From contig NZ_JAFCKQ010000057.1 of the NCBI RefSeq assembly GCF_018130215.1, positions 1 through 53,232 of the forward strand: DNA of 53,232 bases, read 5' to 3'. The position numbers and the translations under genes are program-made. The DNA is from Bradyrhizobium jicamae (GTDB lineage: Bacteria > Pseudomonadota > Alphaproteobacteria > Rhizobiales > Xanthobacteraceae). The notes below the pieces were generated by a model that saw nothing but the letters and a program-made list of their open reading frames with translations, searched no databases and was not told the origin of the DNA. Below are positions 16,399 through 24,451 of this stretch, one piece after another. Position 1 is the stretch's first letter, and the number at the start of each line of letters is the position of its first letter.

Positions 16399-17445
16399 TC
16401 ACGCTCCAGCAACGGATGAAAAGGGAGAACCGGGCAGCGCGGGGATGCGCGCCGGCGTGCCTGCGGCGGCAAGCGTGAGCGCGCGCACGACGATGCGCTG
16501 TGCGAGCTCGATCTTGAAGGCGTTGTCGCCGGACGGTCTTGCCTCCGCGAGCGTGGCACGCGCCGCCTCGCGATACACCGCCGCATCGGGCGCAGTGCCC
16601 GCGAGCAGCTGCTCGGCCGCATGCGCGCGCCACGGCTTTGCCGCGACGCCGCCGAGCGCAAGCCGCGCTTCGCGGATCTTGCCATCCTCGATGCGCAAGG
16701 CTGCCGCCGCCGACACCACCGCGAAGGCATAGGACGTGCGCTCGCGCACCTTGACGTAACGCGCATGCGCGGCGAAGCCCTGCGCCTCGGCCGGCAGGCG
16801 CAGCGCGACGATCAGGTCGCCCGGCTCCAGCGCTGTCTCGCGGTCCGGCGTATCACCCGGCAGACGATGCAGCGCCTCGAGCGGCAGCTCGCGCCGCCCG
16901 CTTCTGCCCTCGATCTCGACCACGGCATCGAGCGCGACCAGCGGCACGCAGAAATCGGAGGGATGGGTCGCGATGCAGCCCTCGCTCCAGCCGAGCACGG
17001 CGTGCAGGCGGTTCTCGCCCTCAAGCGCGTCGCAGCCAGCACCCGGCCAGCGCCTGTTGCAGGCGCTGGCCGCGTCATAGAAATAGCCGCAGCGCGTTCG
17101 CTGCATCAGGTTGCCGCCGACGGTTGCGGCATTGCGGAGCTGCGCGGACGCGCCCGACAGCAGCGCCTCGGCGATTGCCGGATAGTCGCGGGCGAAGGCG
17201 GCGTCATGCGCCAGATCGGCATTGCGCACCAGCGCGCCGATCCGCAAGCCGCCGTCGTCGAGACGCTCGATGCGGTCGAGCCCGGGCAGCCGCGTGACGT
17301 CCACCAGCCGGCTCGGCCGGCTGACCCCTCCCTTCATCAGGTCGAGCAGATTGGTGCCCGAGGCGAGGTAGACCGCGCCCTTCTCACTTGCCGCCGCGAT
17401 CGCATCCGCGACATTGGCCGGCCTGACATAATCGAAGTTCATCAT
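16399..17445 (-). CDS. FAD-binding subunit of the molybdenum hydroxylase (PaoB-like, extra Fe-S cysteines)
   Basis: 348 residues. Two ATGs in tandem (17443-17445 and 17440-17442) can start it; the first overlaps the upstream stop as ATGA. FAD-binding motifs are VYLASGTNLLDLMKGGV and NAATVGGNLMQRTRCG. The segment TRCGYFYDAASACNRRWPGA followed by GC carries spaced cysteines as in PaoB (YagS), where they bind an additional [4Fe-4S] cluster; ordinary xanthine-dehydrogenase FAD subunits lack them. It passes electrons from the Fe-S subunit to the final acceptor. Confidence 0.9.
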   Translation of the reverse strand: MMNFDYVRPANVADAIAAASEKGAVYLASGTNLLDLMKGGVSRPSRLVDVTRLPGLDRIERLDDGGLRIGALVRNADLAHDAAFARDYPAIAEALLSGASAQLRNAATVGGNLMQRTRCGYFYDAASACNRRWPGAGCDALEGENRLHAVLGWSEGCIATHPSDFCVPLVALDAVVEIEGRSGRRELPLEALHRLPGDTPDRETALEPGDLIVALRLPAEAQGFAAHARYVKVRERTSYAFAVVSAAAALRIEDGKIREARLALGGVAAKPWRAHAAEQLLAGTAPDAAVYREAARATLAEARPSGDNAFKIELAQRIVVRALTLAAAGTPARIPALPGSPFSSVAGA

Positions 17446-17939
17446 GCGGAGCGCCTCTGCTTTGCTGCGGTCATGTTGGCGTGCGCCTCGAGCACGGCTT
17501 CGGTGATCCCGGAATAGGCGCCGCAGCGGCAGAGATTGCCGCTCATGCATTCGCGCACACGCTCCGGATCGTCGCCGGCCTGGCCTTCCTCGATCAGGCC
17601 GATGGCGCTCATGATCTGGCCCGGTGTGCAGAAGCCACACTGGAAGCCGTCATGCGCGATGAAGGCGGCCTGCACCGGGTGCAGCTGGTCGCCACGCGCG
17701 ACGCCTTCGATGGTGGTGATCTCGGCACCGTCATGGCTTAAGGCGAGCGCGAGACAGGAATTGATCCGGCGGCCGTCGACCAGGATGGTGCAGGCGCCGC
17801 ACTGGCCGCGGTCGCATCCCTTCTTGGTTCCGGTGAGGTCGAGCCGTTCGCGGAGGAGATCGAGCAGGGTGACGCGGGGGTCGGCGAGCGCGACCTCCCG
17901 CAGCACACCGTTGATGGTCAGGCTAATGGAGTGATTCAT
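17442..17939 (-). CDS. [2Fe-2S] subunit of the molybdenum hydroxylase (PaoA-like, no Tat signal)
   Basis: 165 residues. The plant-type ferredoxin cluster is KKGCDRGQCGACTILVDGR followed by NSC, and the second cluster uses CGFCTPG and CRCG. Both are intact. The protein starts MNHSISLTINGVLREVALAD, directly at the ferredoxin domain, with no twin-arginine leader, so the complex should be cytoplasmic, unlike E. coli PaoABC. It heads the three-gene operon and is divergent from the TetR gene at 18092. Confidence 0.93.
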   Translation of the reverse strand: MNHSISLTINGVLREVALADPRVTLLDLLRERLDLTGTKKGCDRGQCGACTILVDGRRINSCLALALSHDGAEITTIEGVARGDQLHPVQAAFIAHDGFQCGFCTPGQIMSAIGLIEEGQAGDDPERVRECMSGNLCRCGAYSGITEAVLEAHANMTAAKQRRSA

Positions 17940-18046
17940 GCAGGGCTCCGATCCGTGTATGGTCGGTGGAATCGAGGCAACGCGATCCCGTGGCCGCCGA
18001 TCCCAGATCGGCGCGCCTTGTCAGGCCGGATGCTGGTCGCCATATA

Positions 18047-18061
18047 CGGAGGCATCCTCCG
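18047..18061. promoter_or_regulatory. Candidate TetR operator
   Basis: CGGAGG-CAT-CCTCCG is a perfect dyad at 18047-18061, in the 152 bp between the divergent Fe-S subunit (start 17939) and TetR (start 18092) genes. Its position suits control of both promoters. It is partly C/G-rich and could pair in RNA as well; binding is inferred from position only. Confidence 0.4.
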
Positions 18062-18091
18062 GTTAACAAGGGAGGGTGAAAAGAAAAACCA

Positions 18092-18742
18092 ATGGCCGGT
18101 GCATCAACAGAAATTGTTCGCAAGCCGCGCGCCGATGCGGTGCGCAACCGCGAGCGGGTGCTGGAAAGCGCGAAGGCGGTGTTCTCGGCCGGCGGCAGCG
18201 ACGCGAGCCTGGAAGCCGTGGCGCGGCACGCTGGCGTCGGCATCGGCACGCTCTACCGGCACTTCCCGACCCGCGAGGCCCTGTACGAGGCCGTCTATCG
18301 CCGCGAGGTCGAGCAGCTCGGTGATCTCGCCGAGCAACTTCAGGGCGCGCCCTGCCCGGTCGAGGCGTTGCGCCGCTGGCTGCGCGCCAATGTCCAGTTC
18401 GTCGCGACCAAGAAGGGCATGGTGGCGGCGCTCGCGCTGGTCGCCCACGGCCCGAGCGAATTGCACGCCTATTCGTTCGATCGGCTGACCAAGGCGATCG
18501 ACGCCCTGCTCAAGCCCGCGGTCGCGGCGGGCGCGATCCGCGGCGACATCAGCGCCGAGGACGTCCTGCGCGCGCTGATCGGCATGTGCTACATGCACGA
18601 TCAGCCCGGCTGGCAGGCCACCGCGCTGCGGCTTCTGGATGTGTTCGTGGACGGGCTGAGGGTGCAGCCTCCGGCGGCCACAGGGATTCCGCCAGCTCAG
18701 CGCAAGCCGGGCCGGAAAAGAACCGCGACGCGGTCGAGATAG
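18092..18742 (+). CDS. TetR/AcrR-family regulator
   Basis: 216 residues. The DNA-binding domain lies at residues 12-60: RADAVRNRERVLESAKAVFS, ASLEAVARHAGVGIGTLYRH and FPTREALYEAVYRREVEQL, a textbook TetR helix-turn-helix. The remaining helical part is the ligand and dimer domain with no assignable ligand. The C-terminus is Arg/Lys-rich (RKPGRKRTATRSR). It is divergent from the molybdenum hydroxylase operon, so it probably represses that operon until substrate is present. AGGGAGGG lies upstream but at long spacing (about 15 bases). Confidence 0.9.
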   Translation: MAGASTEIVRKPRADAVRNRERVLESAKAVFSAGGSDASLEAVARHAGVGIGTLYRHFPTREALYEAVYRREVEQLGDLAEQLQGAPCPVEALRRWLRANVQFVATKKGMVAALALVAHGPSELHAYSFDRLTKAIDALLKPAVAAGAIRGDISAEDVLRALIGMCYMHDQPGWQATALRLLDVFVDGLRVQPPAATGIPPAQRKPGRKRTATRSR

Positions 18743-18804
18743 GTCGAACCGGCGTCACCATGCGTCGATTGGCAGGCATCTCTCCGATCATTGTGTGCTA
18801 TCGA

Positions 18805-19125
18805 TCAATGCGGACTGGTCGACCGCGTGCTGTTGTTCCCCGGCAGGTTCGATGCCCCTGACGATCCAGTCTCCATCGAGGGATCGTTGTTCGGGCTCGT
18901 CGAATAGCCGGTCGTCGCGGTTGAACCTCTGTTCAACGTCAAATTGCCCCTGATGGTGCTGCCGGGCGGATGGGTTATTCCCCTCGTCCCCATGCCGGTC
19001 GTGCCGAGGTTGCGTGCGCCTGGTCCGGTCCCCGTGCCACCGGCCGCGCCGGCGCCCTGCGCAGACGCCGGCGAGGCCGATAATGCCATGGCCGCCGCCA
19101 ATCCGATCGCTGTCAGCTGCTTCAT
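18805..19125 (-). CDS. Small exported Gly/Ser/Thr-rich protein
   Basis: 106 residues. CCAGGAGAGG precedes the ATG at 19123-19125. The signal peptide MKQLTAIGLAAAMALSASPA is cleaved near ASAQG. The mature chain is low-complexity (GAGAAGGTGTGPGARNLGTT and NPLPGNN-like stretches), without Cys or a recognisable domain, and looks disordered. It has an EcfG-type promoter about 25 bases upstream, so a role in general stress response at the cell envelope is plausible. No function is known to me. Confidence 0.7.
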   Translation of the reverse strand: MKQLTAIGLAAAMALSASPASAQGAGAAGGTGTGPGARNLGTTGMGTRGITHPPGSTIRGNLTLNRGSTATTGYSTSPNNDPSMETGSSGASNLPGNNSTRSTSPH

Positions 19126-19155
19126 GTGACGTCCTCTCCTGGTTCGACCATGAGG

Positions 19156-19180
19156 AACGGGCTCCGCGGGGCCGCGTTCC
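19156..19180 (-). promoter_or_regulatory. EcfG-type (general stress) promoter, symmetric
   Basis: On the minus strand GGAAC (19176-19180), 16 bases, CGTT (19156-19159) matches the EcfG sigma-factor consensus GGAAC-N16/17-CGTT. It would start transcription about 25 bases before the small exported protein gene. Because the site is an inverted repeat, the plus strand also reads GGAAC-N16-CGTT (19154-19178), facing the RND pump gene. Confidence 0.6.
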
Positions 19181-19420
19181 TAGCTGGCGTTCGAGCAGGT
19201 TCCAACGATAGAACGAAGGTCGAATGCGACTTCCGATGTTTCCATTCGCGCAATGTCCCCTCGAGTGAGTATCCTGTCCGAAAAAAGGTAGACGCGAAGG
19301 CCAACTCCGCGATCCACCCACCGGTCATGGCGAGGAAAACGCGCGTGCGCGCTCGAGTTTTCGGGTACGACTCCCGATCTCCGGGAAAAGATGCGCGTGC
19401 CGTTCATCTGGATCTCAGAA

Positions 19421-22400
19421 ATGAACGAGAGCATCTCATCTCCGTTTATCCGCTACCCGATCGGAACGTCGCTCTTGATGGCCGGCATTCTGTTCGTCGG
19501 AATGGTCGCCTATCCGCTGCTGCCGGTTGCGCCGCTGCCGCAGGTCGACTTCCCGACCATTCAGGTCTCGGCAAGCCTGCCGGGCGCCAGCCCGGAAACG
19601 ATGGCCTCCTCGGTCGCGCAGCCGCTGGAGCGACAGCTCGCCCAGATCCCCGGTATCGCTCAAATGACCTCGACGAGTTCGCTCGGCTCGACCGCGATCA
19701 CCATCCAGTTCGAGCTGAACCGCAGCATCGACGGCGCGGCCAACGACATCCAGGGTGCGATCAATGCCGCCGGCGGCCAGCTGCCGAAGAACTTGCCGAC
19801 GCCGCCGACCTATCGCAAGGTCAACCCGGCCGACTCGCCCATCATGCTGTTGTCGGCGACCTCGGACACCGTGCCGCTGATCAGCGTGAGCGATGCGGTC
19901 GACGCACAACTCGGACAGCAGATCAGCCAGATCTCGGGCGTCGCCCAGGTGTTCATCGGCGGCCAGCAGAAGCCCGCGATTCGCGTCCAGATCGACCCGG
20001 CGAAGCTGGTTGCCAAGGGGCTGTCGCTGGAAGATATCCGCAACCAGATCGCGATCACGACGACCGACAGTCCGAAGGGAAGCATCGACGGCGACAAGCG
20101 CGCCTACACGATCTATGCCAACGATCAGTTGCTCGATGCCGCGAAATGGAACGACGTCATCATTGCCTACCGCAACGGCGGCCCCTTGCGGATCCGCGAC
20201 ATCGGCCGGGCCGTCGCCGGGCCGGAGGACATGAAGCAGGCCGCCTGGGCGGACGGCAAGCGTGGCGTGTTCCTCGTCATCTTCAAGCAGCCTGGCGCCA
20301 ATGTCATCGGAACCGTCGACCGCATCAAGGCACAACTTCCCAGGCTGATCGCCACCATTCCTCCCGCCATCAAGATCAAGATCATCAGCGACCGGACACT
20401 GACCATCCGCGCCGCCGTCGAGGACGTCCAGATCACGCTGCTGATCACCATCGTTCTGGTCGTGATGGTGATCTTCCTGTTCCTGCGCAGCTTCTGGGCG
20501 ACGGTGATTCCTGCCGTGACCGTGCCGCTCGCGCTGCTGGGCGCCTGCGCGCTGATGTGGGCGCTCGGCTACACGCTCGACAACCTGTCCCTGATGGCAT
20601 TGACGATCGCCGTCGGCTTCGTGGTCGACGACGCCATCGTCATGCTGGAGAACATCACGCGTTACGTCGAGCAGGGCGAGCGGCCGCTCGCTGCCGCCTT
20701 CAAAGGCGCCGGTGAAATCGGATTTACGATCGTTTCGATCAGTATCTCGCTGGTCGCGGTGCTGATCCCGCTGCTGCTGATGGGCGGCGTCATCGGCCGG
20801 CTGTTCCGCGAGTTTGCGGTCACGCTCGCCATGGCCATCTTCGTCTCCCTGGTGGTGTCGCTGTCGCTGACGCCGATGATGGCATCGCGCTTCCTGCGCG
20901 CACATGGCGAAGCCAGGCACGGCCGCCTCTACCAATGGAGCGAGCGGGCGTTCGACAGGATGTTGCATGGCTATCAGCGCGGGCTCGATCTGGCGCTGCG
21001 CTGGAGCCTGACCACGTTGTGCATCTTCTTCGCGACCGTCGCACTGTCGGTCTATCTGTTCGTGATCATCCCCAAGGGCTTCTTTCCGCAGCAGGACAAC
21101 GGCTTCCTGACGGGTGTGTCGGAGGCGGCCCAGGACATCTCGTTTGCCGACATGAAGCGGCATCAGGAGCAGCTCAGCGAGATCGTCCAGGCCGATCCCG
21201 CCGTCGACAGCATCGCGATGTTCATCGGCGGCGGCGGCACTGCGCTGAACTCCGGCCGCATGTACATCACGCTGAAGCCGCGCGAGGAGCGCGATGCGGA
21301 TGCGCAGCAGATCATCGCGCGGCTGCGGCCGAAGCTCGAGCAGGTCGAGGGGGCCCGTCTTTACATGCAGGCGTCCCAGGACGTGCGGCTGGGCGGCCGC
21401 GCCACCCGGACGCAGTTCGAATACACGCTGCAGGACGCGAACCTCGACGAACTGAATGAATGGGCGCCGAAAATCCTGGCCAGGATGCGGACCCTGCCCC
21501 AATTGCGCGACGTCGCCACCGACCAGCAGACCGAGGGAACGACGCTGACCTTGACCATCGATCGCGACGCCGCGTCGCGCTTCGGGATCCAGCCGCAATT
21601 GATCGACGATACGCTGTATGACGCGTTCGGCCAGCGCCAGGTGACCCAGTATTTCACCCAGCTCAACAGCTACCACGTGATCCTGGAAGTCCTCCCGGAG
21701 CTACAGGGCAAGCTCGACACGCTCGACAAGCTCTACATCAAGTCCCCGACGACGGGCGACGAGGTGCCGCTGTCGGAATTCTGCAAGTGGACCACGGTTC
21801 CGGTACGGCCGCTTTCGATCGCCCACCAGGGGCAGTTTCCCGCGACAACGATCAGCTTCAACCTTGCCGAGGGCACCGCGCTCGGCCAGGCCACCGATGC
21901 CATCCAGGACGCCGTCAACAATCTCGGCGCGCCGCCCACGCTCAGCTCGAGCTTCCAGGGCACCGCGCAGGCGTTCCAGCAATCGCTGGGCACGGTGCCG
22001 CTCCTGATCCTCGCGGCGCTGGTGGTGGTCTATCTGATCCTCGGCGTGCTCTATGAAAGCTACATCCATCCGCTCACCATCCTCTCCACGCTGCCATCGG
22101 CCGGGGTCGGCGCGCTGGCAATCCTGATGGCGTTCGGGTTCGATTTCAGCCTGATCGCCCTGATCGGCATCATCCTGCTGATCGGCATCGTGAAGAAGAA
22201 CGGCATCATGATGGTCGATTTCGCGATCGCGGCCGAGCGCGAGGAGCATCTGTCGCCGCGTGAATCGATCCGGAAGGCCGCCCTGCTGCGCTTCCGCCCG
22301 ATCATGATGACGACGATGGCGGCGCTGCTCGGCGGCGTACCGCTGATGCTGGGCACCGGCACGGGATCGGAAATCCGCCAGCCACTCGGCTATTCGATGG

Positions 22401-22555
22401 TCGGCGGCCTGATCGTGAGCCAGGCGCTGACGCTGTTCACGACGCCGGTGGTGTACCTCTATCTCGATCGTCTCTCGAACGCGCTTTCGGACTGGACGGC
22501 CAGGCGCGACGACACCGATACGAAGCCTCCGGAGGTCAGGAACGCCGCCGAGTGA
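19421..22555 (+). CDS. RND efflux pump, inner-membrane transporter (HAE1/MdtC-like)
   Basis: 1044 residues from the ATG at 19421 (MNESISSPFIRYPIGTSLLM); an in-frame ATG at 19391 adds ten residues and cannot be excluded. It has RND architecture: one N-terminal membrane helix, a periplasmic porter domain, TM2-6, a second porter domain and TM8-12. The proton-relay aspartates are in VGFVVDDAIVMLENITRYVE (TM4) and the lysine in LIGIVKKNGIMMVDFAIAAE (TM10). It exports hydrophobic or anionic compounds with an adaptor and an outer-membrane channel. Neither partner gene is adjacent, so it is an orphan or pairs with proteins encoded elsewhere. Confidence 0.92.
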   Translation: MNESISSPFIRYPIGTSLLMAGILFVGMVAYPLLPVAPLPQVDFPTIQVSASLPGASPETMASSVAQPLERQLAQIPGIAQMTSTSSLGSTAITIQFELNRSIDGAANDIQGAINAAGGQLPKNLPTPPTYRKVNPADSPIMLLSATSDTVPLISVSDAVDAQLGQQISQISGVAQVFIGGQQKPAIRVQIDPAKLVAKGLSLEDIRNQIAITTTDSPKGSIDGDKRAYTIYANDQLLDAAKWNDVIIAYRNGGPLRIRDIGRAVAGPEDMKQAAWADGKRGVFLVIFKQPGANVIGTVDRIKAQLPRLIATIPPAIKIKIISDRTLTIRAAVEDVQITLLITIVLVVMVIFLFLRSFWATVIPAVTVPLALLGACALMWALGYTLDNLSLMALTIAVGFVVDDAIVMLENITRYVEQGERPLAAAFKGAGEIGFTIVSISISLVAVLIPLLLMGGVIGRLFREFAVTLAMAIFVSLVVSLSLTPMMASRFLRAHGEARHGRLYQWSERAFDRMLHGYQRGLDLALRWSLTTLCIFFATVALSVYLFVIIPKGFFPQQDNGFLTGVSEAAQDISFADMKRHQEQLSEIVQADPAVDSIAMFIGGGGTALNSGRMYITLKPREERDADAQQIIARLRPKLEQVEGARLYMQASQDVRLGGRATRTQFEYTLQDANLDELNEWAPKILARMRTLPQLRDVATDQQTEGTTLTLTIDRDAASRFGIQPQLIDDTLYDAFGQRQVTQYFTQLNSYHVILEVLPELQGKLDTLDKLYIKSPTTGDEVPLSEFCKWTTVPVRPLSIAHQGQFPATTISFNLAEGTALGQATDAIQDAVNNLGAPPTLSSSFQGTAQAFQQSLGTVPLLILAALVVVYLILGVLYESYIHPLTILSTLPSAGVGALAILMAFGFDFSLIALIGIILLIGIVKKNGIMMVDFAIAAEREEHLSPRESIRKAALLRFRPIMMTTMAALLGGVPLMLGTGTGSEIRQPLGYSMVGGLIVSQALTLFTTPVVYLYLDRLSNALSDWTARRDDTDTKPPEVRNAAE

Positions 22556-22612
22556 CGTCGGCAGGGAAGCGAACCTGCGACCAGACCCGCCGGCACCGCC
22601 GTCGCGAGGTCG

Positions 22613-23059
22613 TCACGCCGACCGATAGATGTCGGGCCGAACAATCTCCATGAAGCGCTGCGGGCTTCCGATCGCGTCGAACCCGAACTGGCGATACAAG
22701 CCGTGAGCGTCCGAGGTCAGCAGCAGCAGACGCCTCAGTCCCTGCAGGTCTTCGTGATCGACGACGCATCGCATCAACGCCTTGGACAGACCCTTGCCGC
22801 GATGTGCCTCGAGGATGAACACGTCGGCGAGCAATGCAAATGTCGACTTGTCGGTGACAACCCGCGCAAAGCCAACCTGCGCGGCGCGATGGTACACGCC
22901 GAAGCAAAGCGAGTTCCGGATCGCTCGCTCCACGACCGATCGCGGAATTCCCGGCGACCAATAGCTCTCTTCGGCCAGAAACCTGTGAATGACCGCCACA
23001 TCGAGGCGTTGCCTGTCGGTCGATATCTCGTATTCGGCCGGTATCTGCGGCGTCGACAT
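22613..23059 (-). CDS. GNAT-family N-acetyltransferase
   Basis: 148 residues. Start at the ATG 23057-23059, preceded by GGAG. The acetyl-CoA site reads LADVFILEAHRGKGLSKALM (R/Q-x-x-G-x-G/A loop as RGKGLS), and the tail LLLTSDAHGLYRQFGFDAIG is the usual GNAT C-terminus. The similarity is to the small YhbS/ElaA-like proteins of undefined substrate. It begins 20 bp after the dadA stop and is probably cotranscribed, so it might acetylate an amino acid or amine. Confidence 0.88.
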   Translation of the reverse strand: MSTPQIPAEYEISTDRQRLDVAVIHRFLAEESYWSPGIPRSVVERAIRNSLCFGVYHRAAQVGFARVVTDKSTFALLADVFILEAHRGKGLSKALMRCVVDHEDLQGLRRLLLLTSDAHGLYRQFGFDAIGSPQRFMEIVRPDIYRSA

Positions 23060-23079
23060 TGGCTTGCTCCGATGAGGCC

Positions 23080-24345
23080 TCACCCGAAGCGGTGATCGTA
23101 GCGGCCGATCGACAATTCCTTGGTATCAACCTCGGGCTGCTTCCCCGATATCAGGTCCGCCAGCACCCGGCCCGAGCCGCACGACATGGTCCAGCCGAGC
23201 GTGCCGTGGCCGGTGTTGAGGTGCAGGTTCGAATACCGCGTCGCGCCGATCACCGGCGGGCCGTCGGGCGTCATCGGGCGCAGGCCGCACCAGAACGTGG
23301 CTCTCGAAAGGTCGCCGCCGCGCGGGAACAGGTCGGTCAGCGAGTGATCCAGCGTCGCGCGCCGCGCGGCGTAGAGCTTGGTCGAATAGCCGGAGATTTC
23401 GGCGGTGCCGCCGACGCGGATGCGATCGCCGAGCCGCGTGATCGCGACCTTGTAGCTTTCGTCCATCACGGTCGATTCCGGCGCGCCGGCCGCATCCTTG
23501 ATCGGCACCGTGATCGAATAGCCCTTCACCGGATAGACCGGAAGCGAAATGCCGAGCGGCCGCACCAGGTGCGGCGAGTAGCTGCCGAGCGCCAGGACAT
23601 AGGCATCGGCCTGCATCATCCCGGCGCTGGTGGCGACGCCGGTGATGCGGCTGGCATCCGCGTTCAGGCCATCGATGCCGGTGTTGAACAGGAAGCGCAC
23701 GCCGATCTTTTCGGCTTCGAGCGCCAGCGCCTGCGTAAATATGTGGCAATCGCCGGTCTCGTCCTGCGGCAGCCGCAGCCCGCCGGCGAACTTCTCCTTG
23801 ACCTGCGCAAGCGCGGGCTCGGCGGCGATGCAGCCATCGCGGTCGAGCACCTCGAACGGCACGCCATATTGCTTGAGCACGGCGATGTCGTCGCCGGTGC
23901 CGTCAAGCTGAGACTGGTAGCGGAACAGCTGCAAAGTGCCGCGCTCGCGCTCGTCGTATCGGATGCCGATCTCGCTACGCAATGCCTGGAGGCAATCGCG
24001 GCTGTATTCCGCGATCGGGATCATCCGGCTCTTGTTGACTGCGTAGCGCGCCGTCGTGCAGTTGCGCAGCATCTTGAGCAGCCACAGCCACATCACCGGA
24101 TCGACCTTCGGGCGTATCACCAGCGGGCCGTGCTTCATCAACAGCCATTTGACTGCCTTGACCGGCACGCCCGGGCCGGCCCAGGGCGACGAGTAGCCGG
24201 GCGACACCTCGCCGGCATTGGCAAAGGAGGTTTCGAGCGCGGGCTTGGGTTGACGGTCGATCACCGTCACCTCGTGGCCGGCGCGCGCGAGGTAATAGGC
24301 GGAGGTGACGCCGATCACGCCACTGCCGAGAACAAGGACTTTCAC
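23080..24345 (-). CDS. dadA: D-amino acid dehydrogenase
   Basis: 421 residues, the length of E. coli DadA. The Rossmann start MKVLVLGSGVIGVTSAYYLA is followed by VIDRQPKPALETSFANAGEV and SPGYSSPWAGPG, all DadA hallmarks. The central CGLRPMTPDGPPVIGATRYS and C-terminal LNTGHGTLGWTMSCGSGRVL contact FAD. It deaminates D-amino acids (D-alanine typically) to 2-oxo acids at the membrane, passing electrons to the respiratory chain. It follows an omega-aminotransferase gene on the same strand, separated by a hairpin, and precedes a GNAT gene. Confidence 0.93.
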   Translation of the reverse strand: MKVLVLGSGVIGVTSAYYLARAGHEVTVIDRQPKPALETSFANAGEVSPGYSSPWAGPGVPVKAVKWLLMKHGPLVIRPKVDPVMWLWLLKMLRNCTTARYAVNKSRMIPIAEYSRDCLQALRSEIGIRYDERERGTLQLFRYQSQLDGTGDDIAVLKQYGVPFEVLDRDGCIAAEPALAQVKEKFAGGLRLPQDETGDCHIFTQALALEAEKIGVRFLFNTGIDGLNADASRITGVATSAGMMQADAYVLALGSYSPHLVRPLGISLPVYPVKGYSITVPIKDAAGAPESTVMDESYKVAITRLGDRIRVGGTAEISGYSTKLYAARRATLDHSLTDLFPRGGDLSRATFWCGLRPMTPDGPPVIGATRYSNLHLNTGHGTLGWTMSCGSGRVLADLISGKQPEVDTKELSIGRYDHRFG

Positions 24346-24371
24346 GCTTCCTCACAACCTGCAGCGGCAAC

Positions 24372-24415
24372 GCTGTCGCCGCTGCGAAACCAGTCTGCTT
24401 CGCAACGGCGACAGC
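24372..24415. terminator. Large hairpin between aminotransferase and dadA
   Basis: GCTGTCGCCGCTGCGAA (24372-24388) and TTCGCAACGGCGACAGC (24399-24415) are 17-bp arms with one mismatch and a 10-base loop. It lies between two genes on the minus strand. No T-run follows in that direction, so it is not a standard factor-independent terminator; RNA processing or stabilisation is also possible. Confidence 0.4.
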
Positions 24416-24451
24416 ACTTTGTAGGGCTAGCGAATACTAAGCTAGCAATTA

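Noticed and set aside
19436..21676. 746-codon minus-strand open frame inside the RND gene
   Set aside because: Exact antisense of a complete, motif-rich RND transporter; the translation is Arg/Asp/His-rich without membrane segments or domains.
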